64,000 bases of DNA from Cordilura impudica. Its lineage: Eukaryota; Arthropoda; Insecta; Diptera; Scathophagidae. The notes under the pieces are model-generated. The model had not been told where the DNA came from. It searched no databases and saw only the letters and a list, made by a program, of their open reading frames with translations. The translations under genes were made by a program, and so were the position numbers. This document shows positions 23,361 through 36,440 of this stretch, piece by piece; the stretch's first letter is position 1, and each line of letters opens with the position of its first letter. The stretch lies in assembly GCA_963682025.1 (NCBI GenBank), contig OY821519.1:102544585-102608584 (forward strand), written 5' to 3'.

Positions 23361-25234
23361 TACAATTATATAATAAAGAGTATTCATATAGCCTACAACA
23401 AATTTATTGGGTAGTGATCTGACCAAACTTTGTCGTCGACTACAAATCCTTAAACATGCACAAAAATCAGCTAATGTGCTTAAATATGTGACCTATGATC
23501 GCAGGTTATAATTAGTGATGATTGTGGGAAATAGATGTACATTTTCACTATGTGAATTGAACTGCATTTAGATTAGTAGTTTTACTTCATATTTTCATTT
23601 CAGTTATTGCTTTTTTCGCTGGGATGTTACAATGAAGCTGCTGGTCAAAGTTAGCCTATCGAAAATGAAATACTTGGAAAAAATATGTAGTTTGAAAAAA
23701 ATGAAGTCATTCATATGATATGATTAAAAACATCATGGGAAATACTCAACAGTTATTGTATGTTTAAGTGAGTTGTGCTAAATTTGGATGCTGTTAAATA
23801 ATTTATATGTATGCATACATTTGTTTTTTTTAAATTTAGAATTTCCCACTAGACGTATGAGTTATATTTGAAATAATTTTATATGAATGATTTTTCATTT
23901 TAAATTTAGTACAAACTATTATAAAGAGATTTTATTTTGGTGTTGGCATACATTTTTTAAAAATTTCTTTTTTTCTAAAAGAGATTTCTAAATTGTATGC
24001 ATATTAGGGTGTTCCGTATATTGGATATGTATATTGAAAAGAACTCGACATATTGGCTCACTGCTAGAACTAATTTCGTTAAAAAAAGCAATGAGTTTTT
24101 TTTCGAAAATACCCTACGATTAGCAATTTTAAACCTGGTATCATGTTGAAAATTTTTGTTAGCTATTCTTTTTGCGATTGCAATCTCTTAGGCATAGTGT
24201 AAAAAAATCGTTATTTTCTAGACATTCTTCTTCACATACGGGTACATATATACAGCTGTCATTATTTTTATATATACACATATATTTCTTTTTAAAATAT
24301 CTTTTTGATTTTGTACATTTTGGTACTTTGCAGCAGACATATTTGTACAATTTTTCTACAACTGCTAGTAAATGTTTGTTTTATAGTTCATACATATTTT
24401 TGCATTAGGGCTATAACTAAATTTAGAAACCAGCATAATATGACAGCTTGGTCCTATTGATTTTTCAATAATAATAATTCTTTGACTCATAAAATTGTAG
24501 AAGTATATAACATTGGATCAAAGCATATTTATATTTACTTTTTATGGACCAACAGGGTTTGGAAATAAAAAAAAAATAAAAAAAAAAATAAATATGTTGT
24601 TGACCGTAACTCCATATAAGGATAATCGCATAACGGGAAGGCATGCCGCATTGGACACTCAATTTGGAATTGGTATTACAAGGAGAAAAATAACTTTATA
24701 TTTTTTAAAAACTTATATTTTATAAATAATTTCGCTAAAAATAAAACGATCAATAAATCTTTATTAACAGCAAATTGTCTTTCAAGTAAAATACTAAAAA
24801 CTAAAATATTTTAATAAACAACCAAGTTATTAAATTTGCCCAGGCAGATAAAAATATTTTTTGATTTTCATAATAGTCTTATTGATAAAAACAGGAATTA
24901 ATATATTTTTCTTATAACAAAGAAAATATTTATCGTTGTGTTTTATACAAATCCTTTAACAAATAAGTGTTCTTTAGAAATTTTGTTTCAAAACAATCAA
25001 AAATCCCCTAAAATTGAACTTGTGGCAATAAATACGCCAGTTTAGCCTATTTGAATTTATCCTTAATTTATAGCAATTTAAGACTTATATCATCCGATGT
25101 AAAAATCTGACCAAATATATCGGAAATGATGACCGAAAATATACTTTTGTCTAAAAGTTAAATAAATAACAAAATTTTTCGTAATCCATTAAAATTCAAA
25201 CGTTGCTCTTGCCAAATGAAATATTAAACATTCA
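23361..25234. other. unassigned AT-rich spacer
   Basis: No gene is recognised. One block at about 24614-24652 (GGATAATCGCATAACGGGAA) has an inverted relative at 31203-31241. Confidence 0.45.
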
Positions 25235-25655
25235 CAAAATTTCAGAGCTCCGAAATCTTCGCTCGAATTCGAGTAGAGAGTGAAACTCGCTCGAATTCGC
25301 TCGCGAGTACTCCTGCGAGTGAAAAAAAAAATTCGAGTATACTCTATTTTTCTATGCCACTCGAATAAGAGCGCATATGCTTTGTTCGAATTCGAGTGCG
25401 AGTAAAATATGCTCGAAATCGAGCAGATTATACTCTTGCCGAGTACTGTAGTCTTCATTTTTTTTAATGGTTTTATTTTATAAAATATATTTATGTGTAT
25501 GTATGAATGAATGAATGTATGTAATTATGTATGTTTGTATGTAGTTCTTTAAAGTTAAATACACAGCTACATAGCACTCGGTAAGAATTTAGCATTCATA
25601 ATTAATGATAGTGGGAATTGTGTTTCTTTTTAGGTCTTTTAATATTTTATATTTT

Positions 25656-25853
25656 TCAAAATTGAATATTTAGAAGTAGTTCATTATTTAATTTTAGTAT
25701 CAAAATATTGTAGAGTGTTTCTTTTGTAAGGCTGGTTCGTGTTGATGTTACTATTAATGCCAATGCGCTAAATGCTCGCTCTACAGAGACTTGTGTAGCC
25801 GGGACTCCGGCCTTCTCAGACCTCCCGTTGGAGTTACTATATTTGCTACTACA
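25656..25853 (-). pseudogene. hAT transposase C-terminal dimerisation domain
   Basis: The minus strand reads AGVPATQVSVERAFSALALI and then TSTRTSLTKETLYNILILKL, ending LNNELLLN before a stop. The ERAFS word holds the last acidic catalytic residue of the hAT DDE triad, and the following helices are the C-terminal dimerisation region. Upstream the frame runs into the (CA)n repeat, so the rest of the protein is gone. Confidence 0.85.
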
Positions 25854-25867
25854 CACACACACACACA

Positions 25868-25930
<63 letters not shown>

Positions 25931-25942
25931 ACACACACACAC
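25851..25942. repeat. (CA)n microsatellite inside the hAT element
   Basis: About 90 bases of AC/CA repeats with two AT interruptions (CACATACAC). Confidence 0.95.
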
Positions 25943-26412
25943 AAATCGCCAAAAACAAAACTAAATTCTTGAAACAGCAAAATTTTCATTCATTACATAC
26001 ATACCTGCAATTTATATTTTTCCACTCGATTTCACTCTTAAGAGTAAACTCTCACTCTATTTCGAAGATTTTTACTCCCACTCTTAATTTTTAAAAAGGA
26101 ATACTCGCGAGTACTCCCACATACAATAAACGAGTGGAGAGTAAACTTTTTCTAACACTCGTACTCTTCGAGTACTCTACTTCGAGAGTATTTTTCACTC
26201 GCGAGTAAAATCGAGTAAATCTGAGCTCTGCAAAATTTCGCATTTTTAATTCTTTTTAATTGGCTAATAAAAGCTTAAACTCAAATCTTTGATTTATTGA
26301 AATTTCTTGAAAAAAATTTTTAAAAGAGAGAAATGGTAGGTTTGAAAAGAAAGTTAAAAATGCAAGCCATTTTGGCATTAATTTCTAACATGATACACTA
26401 CACTATATGAAG

Positions 26413-26742
26413 ACAAGTAAGAAAATCATTGTCGTTCTAGATCGACTATACTATACCGTATACCATGCGTTTAGAGACATTGTCTTAGGTCCAACTAATA
26501 GTCTATAAAAAATTAGCATAAACCTGCAGATATGAAAAAGTGCATACCGGACCTATATCTATATGAGGACTAGATCAAAAAATGGATCGATCGTGATCAC
26601 ATTTGGCAAAGTCACTATTTTTTTGCATAAACATATATAAACCATATCTAAAAAAAATTTGTGAAATATTTTTGCTTTTTGATAGATGAAGATCGGGAAG
26701 CATTTTTTTATGGGAGCTATGGATAAGACTTGTGCCCCATGG
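26413..26742 (-). mobile_element. HINE copy h, 3' half
   Basis: It begins ACAAGTAAG, with a mutated palindrome (GTCGTTCTAGATCGAC), and loses similarity after the GATCGGGAAGCA region. Confidence 0.75.
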
Positions 26743-26890
26743 TTTAAAAAACACAAACAACCTGGGGCCAAATCATCGCATTCGGTATCGGGTATAATCA
26801 GCCCTAGTTTAATTTTTACTCTTACCTAGGGACCATAATTCGTTAACTGTGTGTAAAATAATTCTTAGTATTTTATTTTGGAAATTAAAA

Positions 26891-28457
26891 ACAAGTAAGA
26901 AAATTATAGTCGGTCTAGACCGACTATACGATACCCTATACCATGCGTTTAGAAACCCTATCTCTTAGGCTCAACTAACTGGACATAGAAAATAAGCAAA
27001 AACCAAATTTGAGTGGGATTTTTATACCCTATACCACTATGTGTTTTGGGTATAATGACTTTGTGCTGCTGTTTGTAACAACCAAAAATATTTGACCTAG
27101 ACCCATCTTTAATTATACCGATCGAATCAGAATCACTTTCTGAGTTGATTTAACAATGTCCGTCCGTCCGTCCGTCCGTCCGTCTGTGTGTCCATGTAAA
27201 GCTTGTAATCAAACTGCAGGTCGCAAATATGAATATATTTTGACGAAATTTGGTATATAAGCTTTTATCGGCCATGGGATGAACACTATTGAAATTGGTG
27301 AGAATCGGTCCATGTTCAGACCTAGCCCCCATACAAATTACCCCTATGAAATCGACATAAATTGCCATAAGATCCAAATTGTCATATAGATCTTACTCAA
27401 ATTGGGTTTGTATGCGTTCATTACATCCACTAATGAGTAGTCCAAAAATGATCCCTTTGACCCCATATAGAGCTGCTTCCCGATCTTCACTTAAATCTAT
27501 CAAAAAACAAAAATATTGCACAGATTTTTCTCAAATTTGGTTTGTATATATTTTTTCAAAATAAAAGTGACTTTACCAAATATTGTCAAGATCGGTCCAT
27601 TTTTGGACCTAGTCCCTTTATAGATATAGCATCCGATATGAACTTTTTCATATCTGCAGCCAAAAAAATTAATAAAAATCCCACTCAAATTTGGTTTACG
27701 CTTATTTTCAATGTCCAGTTAATTGGGCCTAAGAGATAGGGTTTCTAAACGCATGGTATAGGGTATCGTATAGTCGGTCTAGACCGACTATAATTTTCTT
27801 ACTTGTTATTAATTTTTTTGGCTGCAGATATGAAAAAGTTCATATCGGATGCTATATCTATTTGGGGACTAGGTCCAAAAATGGACCGATCCTGATCATG
27901 TTTGGTAAAGTCTCTTGTATTTTGCAAAAATATATACAAACAAAATTTGGAAGAATCAGTGCAATATTTTTGTTTTTTAATAGATTTAAGTGAAAATCGG
28001 GAAGCAGCTCTATATGGGGCCACAGGGATAATTTTTGGACTACTCATTAATGGATGTAATGAATGCATATATACCCAATTTGAGTAAGATCTATATGACA
28101 ATTTGGATCTTATGACAATTTATGTCGATTTCATAGGGGTAATTTGTATGGGGGCTAGGTCTGAACATAGACCGATTCTCACCAATTTCAATAGCGTTCA
28201 GCCCATGGCCGATAAAAGCTTTTATACCAAATTTCATCAAAATATATTCATATTTGCGACCTGCAGTTTGATTACAAGGTTTACATGGACACACAGACGG
28301 ACGGACGGACGGACGGACGGACATTGTTAAATCAACTCAGAAAGTAATTCTGATTCGATCGGTATAATTAAAGATGGGTCTTGGTCAAATATTTTTGGTT
28401 GTTACAAACAGCAGCACAAAGTCATTATACCCAAACCACATAGTGGTATAGGGTATA
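26891..28457 (-). mobile_element. HINE copy i, full length, split by HINE copy j
   Basis: The left part (26891-27022) holds ACAAGTAAG, the perfect palindrome and the first 130 bases. The right part (27807-28457) continues with ATTAATTTTTTTGGCTGCAG and ends GGGTATA. Other copies show GAGTGGGATTTTTATTAAT without interruption, so removal of copy j restores the element exactly. Combined length is about 783 bp. Confidence 0.92.
27023..27806 (+). mobile_element. HINE copy j, full length, inside copy i
   Basis: It runs from TATACCC to CTTACTTGT, 784 bp, between T and T of the outer element. The (GTCY)n tract is long (about 27159-27190). The perfect 20-bp palindrome TAGTCGGTCTAGACCGACTA is near 27771. 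The inverted pair ATACCCTATACCA at the 5' end and TGGTATAGGGTAT ahead of the palindrome are the sub-terminal inverted repeats of this family. Confidence 0.93.
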
Positions 28458-28524
28458 AAAAATTGTGATCGAAAAATGTCGTTAACAAATGCGGCGATTT
28501 GGCCGCTATATATGGATTGCAGAA

Positions 28525-28649
28525 AGATGGATAGAGAGACAGACGAATAGACGGACAGGCGGACATCACTAAATGGACTCAGAAAGTGATTCTGAAATAT
28601 TTTCGGTAGTTACAAACATTAGCACAACCACATAGTGTGATAGGGTATA
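28525..28649 (-). mobile_element. HINE copy k, 5' fragment
   Basis: Decayed GGAC-type tract, GACTCAGAAAGTGATTCTGA, and an end at GGGTATA (28643-28649). Confidence 0.65.
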
Positions 28650-28872
28650 CAAATTTAATTGTTCTCAAAATCTAGAGAAATTCAATCGTTGCTTTTGTCA
28701 AATAAAGAAAGTAATATCCATAATAGTTTGCACTTTTATTCCCTCTTATATATTTAGTGAAACCATAAAGTCTGAACCTTGATTTGTTCATATTTTATTG
28801 AACAAAATTCAAAAAGAAAGAAAAGAAACAAGGCGTTTTAATATATAATTTAATAATTTAATATAAAATTTA

Positions 28873-29265
28873 CTAGCTGCAACGGGTGTGCTTCGCTACC
28901 CCTTCCCCCCGCATCATAAAGAATGGACGCACCTAAAGTCCAAAGGCTCTCACTATTTAAATACTCCACATATATGACATTTATTATTTACTTTGTATGG
29001 GGGTGCCACGTCCCTTTGCCCGATCCCGCCCATTTCAGCCATAACTACTAACATTATTATAGTACTCAGTATATATGGTATTAAAAATTTACTTTGTATG
29101 GAAGGTGCCACGTGCACTAAAAATATTAAAAAAAAATTATAGGATATAGCACTTGCCATATCTGCAGCAAGACTTTGTGAAAATTTCAGGAACATCGGAT
29201 GGGTAATTGCAGAGATTACCTCCTACAAACAAACAAACACACGTTTCCTTTTTATTATATTAATA
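28873..29265 (-). mobile_element. non-autonomous Helitron HelC, 5' end merged into a (TTA)n array
   Basis: The minus-strand 3' end is CACACCCGTTGCAGCTAG, followed by T, with a short GGGT/ACCC stem. The other side reads (inverted) ATATAATAAAAAGGAAACGTG followed by GTTTGTTTGTAGG, which resembles the 5' region of HelA (ATATAAAAACGTT, GTTTGTAACG). The expected TC end is not seen: the (TTA)n tract starts there. It has no coding capacity. Confidence 0.55.
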
Positions 29266-31086
<1,821 letters not shown>

Positions 31087-31344
31087 ATTAGTATAGATAA
31101 TAAATTCTGGTATCAAGATAATATAAAAATATTTTTGTACTAAATTATTTCAATAACTTTCGAAATCTCGAATTCGAAATCTCATTTCCAAAGTTTAGGT
31201 CTGATACGGTACGCCCTCCCGTTATACGATTATCCTTATTTTTTTAAACAAATTTAACACGTAAACGAATATTTGTAAGATGAGCGACAGTCCAAGTTCT
31301 TATGTTCATTTTTTCGGTACTCCCTAATAAGCATACACACATAC

Positions 31345-31490
31345 ACAGAGAGAGAGAGAGAGAGAGAGATAAAGAAAGAGAGAGAGAGAAAGAAAGAGAG
31401 AGAGAGAAAGAAAGAGAGAGAGATAGAGAGAGAGACGGTCGGACGGACATCGATAAATCGACATAGAAAGTGATTCATAACAAATTTATG
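31345..31490 (-). repeat. (AG)n tract joined to a small HINE fragment
   Basis: The (AG)n stretch (about 31347-31434, with AAAGA interruptions) continues directly into GACGGTCGGACGGACATCGA and then the HINE block AAATCGACATAGAAAGTGATTC. The tract therefore abuts the (GTCY)n zone of a truncated HINE. Confidence 0.7.
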
Positions 31491-32511
31491 TGCTTTTTAT
31501 TTAAAAATTATATTTTCGCCATAAAATATTTTTTTAAGTGTCTATTTGGCAAATACCATTTTGTTATTCGCAAAATATTTCTAAAAGTTATAACCCTAAT
31601 GTACATGCAATAATATTAAGCTATTAAAATTAAAAATATGCAACAATTTAATGTGTTTTTTATTGCTTCAATTTAATTTGTAGTTCTAACAATATACACC
31701 TATGAAAATTTAATTAATAATGAGTGCTATAAAGTAGTTGAATATTTTTTAAGGGGTCTTGTTAAATTAAATGTGGAATTTTCAAATTTAATTATTAAGA
31801 AATTCACGAAAAGTTTACAATTTAGTGGCGCCACCAATTAAATATTTTCAAAAAAATTTAAGCATTAAAATTTATATATGAAAAAATAATGATATAAAAG
31901 ATCTTTTTTTTTTAAAGAATCTTATAAAATTTTTCCTTCTGAAAATACTGAATTTTGCTTCAGCAAAAAATTTAGAAAAGTAAAATTTTATTGCCAAATA
32001 TCACAAACATTCATTCACCGTAAAGATCACTTAGGCATTAATTTCTTCATATTAAAATAAAATAACACTCCATAAGAAGTCTGAAAAAAGCTGACAAACC
32101 GTTGGATGAAACACAAAAAAAAAAATTGATTTTTATTTACACTTAATTTGATGATCACTAGCCCGTAAGGAAACTGCTTTCACAACATTACTTCTGCTTG
32201 AGTTGTACGGCTATATACAGAGATCAGAATGTGGAACAGTGTCTATGTTATCGGCTTGGAATTTTGAGGCAGAGACTCATGTAAATTCATTTTAGTTTAA
32301 ACATACAATAAATTGTCATTAGGATTGTCAAATGGTTGGGAATTATTCGATTAATCTATCAAATAATTAAGCCTTTCGGGCGAACAATTTAAAATCGATG
32401 ATATTGGGTTAACACATAATCCGATCAATTTGTACTGAATAATCGGATATCTCGAATAAATTTTAAATGCTTTTACAAGATTCTTGAAAAATTGTCAATT
32501 TACACAATATA

Positions 32512-32550
<39 letters not shown>

Positions 32551-32778
32551 AAATTTTCTTATAACATTACAGATAGTTTGGTATACCTATAAAAATCAGA
32601 TGAAAGTTTTCTCTAAATCAAAAATTGTGAAAACAATTTAAATTAAACACTAGATTTTCCGAAGATTATATTATAAAATCAAACTAATTTGAATCTTAAA
32701 AAAAATATTAAATACGATCTCAATTTATTTTTATTATTTTTGCTATTTTAAATAAAAATAATTAAGTGGAATATTTTA
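31491..32778. other. unassigned AT-rich spacer
   Basis: No gene is recognised. A (TA)n tract lies at about 32508-32546. Confidence 0.5.
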
Positions 32779-33443
32779 AATTTTTTGGCTGCAGATATGA
32801 GAAAGTTCATATCGGATGCTATATCTATATGGGGACTAGGTCCAAAAATGGACCGATCCTGACCATGGTTGGTAAAGTCTCTTGTATTTTGCAAAAATAT
32901 ATACAAACAAAATTTGAGATGAATCAGTGCAATTTTTTGTTTTTTTTTTTATAGATTTAAGTGAAGATCGGGAAGCAGCTCTATATGGGGCCTATGACTA
33001 AGAGTTGTCCCATAGGCTTAGTTTTTGGACTACTCATTAATGGATGTAATAGACACATGCAAACCCAATTTGACTAAGATCTATACGACAATTTGGATCT
33101 TATGACAATTTATGTCGCTTTCATAGGGGTCATTTGTATGGGGGCTAGGTCTGAACATGAACCGATTCTCACCAATTTCAACAGCGTTCATCCCACGGCT
33201 GACGGAAGCTAATATATCAAATTTCGTCAAAATATATTCATATTTTCTACCTGCAGTTCGATTAAAGCGTTTACATAGACACACAGACGGACGGACGGAC
33301 ATACGGACATCGTTAAATCAACTCAAAAAGTGATTCTGATTCGATCGGTATAATAAAATATGGGTCTAAGTCAAATATTTTTGGTAGTTACAAGCAGCAG
33401 CACAAAGTCATTTTACCCAAACCACATAGAGGTATAGGGTATA
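32779..33443 (-). mobile_element. HINE copy n, lacking the 3' tip
   Basis: It starts inside the element at AATTTTTTGGCTGCAGATATG and ends at GGGTATA. The palindrome and CTTACTTGT end are missing. The tract is GGACGGACGGACATACGGAC. Confidence 0.83.
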
Positions 33444-35756
33444 CAAAAGAAGCGAAAGCATGTATGTATGAAAACATTGATTATTAATTAAACTTTAGCG
33501 GATAACCAAAAAATAAAATTAATTTCGATATTGGTTATTGGTAACCAATAAATATTTTTGGTTATTATAATATAATATAATATAATATAATATTCATAAC
33601 CAAAAAAAAAAATATTTTTCACCTATAGTGATTACGATGACCAAAATTAATTTTATATTATGACACTGGTTAATTATAACCATTATTTGAATTCAACAAC
33701 GTTAATGGTTAAATAAGACCGTTTCGTAATTTTGCTTATAACTGTTACATCCTTGAAGGAAACTTCCAAAAATTACATTAATTACCAATGTGAGTAGTCA
33801 TGGAAACTGTGAGAAGAACCGCTAAATTAAATAATCGCCTAAATCAATAATCGTCAAAAACCGAAAATCGCAAAAACAAAAATCGCCAAAAACAGAATAT
33901 ATTCAAAATCAAAAATCGGCAAAAAATCGCCAAAATAAAAAATCGCAAAAAAAATTGCCAAACTGATATTCTACGTTCAAGGGAAATCGATAAGTGTTGC
34001 CAGATTTAATTTGGAAAATGCATGGTTTTTCTCATTGGCAGCTATATTCAGCTTTCTACAAAGTAAGAACGCTAAAACATTCATAATTTTTGTACCGAAT
34101 GAAAAAACAAAAATATAAATAAATAAGTAAATTAGTAAAAACGGAAATAGAAGAAAATATAAATTAAATAAAAAAAAAAAGTTTTTATTGAGCAATACCA
34201 ACTTCGTAGGAAAAATTGATAATGAAAGCACGATAGGGTGCACTAGTTTTATATAAAAAAATAAAATAATATTAGAAATGGTCTGAGTTTATTTTATGTT
34301 TTGAAGTCATTTTTAAGATTTAAAAAAAAAAAAATTCTGGAATATATTTCAATTTCTCTTTTATTCGTTATTTGATCGATTAATCGAAGAACTCTTAAAA
34401 CTCAACTAATTGATCGATGAATGAGAATATATTTGAATTTTCAATCGACTGTAGCTAAAAATCCGAATAATTGATTACCCTTATTAAAAATGCCGGCAGA
34501 AAATTTACCATTTATAAATGAGGTTAACTTATATAATTTAAAATTTAAAATTTTCTATCAAATAAAATAGAAGAAACTTAATGTTAAAAAAGATAAACAT
34601 ATTTCTGTGGTGGTGGAGTAATAAAATATTATGGAACACCAGACACCAATTAAATATTTATAATATTTTGGGGTTAACAATATAAAATAAATTCATTTTC
34701 TCTTTTCGTTCATTTTCTTTGAAAACATTGAAATTTAAACGAAACTTTAAAAACACAACTTATAAATTATTTTATTTTTAGTTATAAGAGCTCTTGGAAA
34801 GATAAAGTTTTATGTACTTTTTTAAACTTCTATGCTGTGGCCAACAAAAATAATGAACAGTAATTTAAATTTAAAGTACTAAGAAAACAGGGGGAGAGGA
34901 AAATATATTTCAACTGCAAAAAATAACATAATTAAAATTTAAATTGAAGGAGGGTGCTCTAATCGATATATAACTAGGAAACTAGGAAGTTAGGAAGGTT
35001 TGCAAAACAACAAGGAAACTATTTTATAAAAAAAAAAAAAAAAAAAAAAAAATGCAAAAATCACAATACAACAAAGTGGCCAAATTAAGGTAAACAATCT
35101 GCTTTGCAAATTATACAAATATTTAAGCCTCTAATAAATTTTATCGAAAGCTACGAATATTAAATATGAAGAATCGCCAAAAGCCTCTTATAGTATCATA
35201 AAACGTATAGATGCTTGTGAGACTTTGCAAGATAAACTGTGTAATATTTGCATGGTCCTTGTTTGGGGGGTGAGAAATGCCAAGTCAAGGTGAAAGTACT
35301 AGGCCAGTTTAGTAAAACAACCAAAGGATTTGGTGTTCGAAGGCCAGACATTTTTTTATGACCTTTCATATTTTTTCCTTATCTTGATATTTGTTTGCTT
35401 AGTTAAGCATAAACATATATGGCGTATACTTTTTTACAGTTATAATTTGTGGAACTCGAGTAAATGCGTATTTTTTCAAAGAGAAATTGTTTTTTTTTTT
35501 CGATTTAAAAATTACGAATTTCATTGCTACGTGCTCCAAAATATTTTAAATTGTCGTTAGTTTTATTTTATGAGTTGTTTATGGCTATTGACTAGTTATT
35601 GTGAAAGTTGATTAAAAAAATGGAAAGAAATTAAAATTTTTTTTAAAGATTTCATTCGATTATATGTCCGACTTGATTGGCATGTATACATACATTAATA
35701 AAAATTATTTATTTAAGCTTTGGCTACAATTTTGATGAGGGATGAAATGAGAGATC
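33444..35756. other. unassigned AT-rich region with simple repeats
   Basis: It contains a (TATAA)n tract at about 33568-33593 between inverted arms (AAATATTTTTGGTTAT left, ATAACCAAAAA right), an A-rich quasi-repeat of AAAATCGCC at about 33840-33965, and an A-run at 35029-35052. No gene is recognised. Confidence 0.5.
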
Positions 35757-36312
35757 TTTTATGGGGACTAGGTCAAAATATGGTCCGATCCTGACCATAT
35801 TTGATAAAGGCAGTTATATTTTGAAAAAATATATACAAACCAAATTTGAGAAAAATCGGTGCAATATTTTTGTTTTTTTGATAGATTTAAGTGAAGAGCG
35901 GGAAGCAGATCTATATGGGGCCTATGTCTAAGAATTGTCCTATAGGTATTATTTTTGGGCTACTGATAATTTGGATATTATGGCAATTTAAGTCGATTAC
36001 ATAGGGGTCAGTTGTATGGCAACTAGGTCTGAACGTGGACCGAATTTCACCAATTTCAATAGCGTTCATTATATGGCCGGTAAAAATTTATGTACCAAAT
36101 TTCATCAAAATATATTTATAGTTGCGACCTGTAGTTAGATTACAAAATTTACATGGACACACAGACGGACGGACGGACATCGCTAAATCGACTCAGAAAG
36201 TGATTCTGAGTCGATCGGTATAATAAAAAAAGGGTATAGGTCAAATATTTTTGGTAGTTATAAACAGCACACAAAGTCATTATACCCAAACCACATAGTG
36301 GTATGGGGTATA
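35757..36312 (-). mobile_element. HINE copy o, lacking the 3' part
   Basis: It starts at TTTTATGGGGACTAGGTC and ends GGGGTATA. The (GTCY)n tract is short (about 36162-36180). Confidence 0.82.
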
Positions 36313-36440
36313 ATTAAAAAAAATTTATCTTAATTGAATATTCGATTTGGAAGGGGTGTAACACCCCCCATTTTGTAGGGCTATAAGCAACTGTCTAATG
36401 TTGCTAAACCCCCGAGTTTTTTTTTAATTTTAATTTTTTT

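Larger units (their letters stand above)
25243..26230 (-). mobile_element. hAT-type DNA transposon, truncated, with exact 8-bp TSD
   Basis: The flanks CAAAATTT (25235-25242) and CAAAATTT (26231-26238) are identical, giving the 8-bp duplication of hAT insertions. The ends are CAGAGCTCCGAAATCTTCGC at the left and, read inverted, CAGAGCTCAGATTTACTCG at the right. Both subterminal zones (25260-25450 and 26025-26225) are packed with short GAGT/ACTC and CTCGAATTCGAG words, which could be transposase binding sites. Only the end of the transposase remains, on the minus strand, next to a long (CA)n tract. Confidence 0.9.

Noticed and set aside
25828..26094. Thr-His repeat open frame
   Set aside because: Translation of the (CA)n tract.
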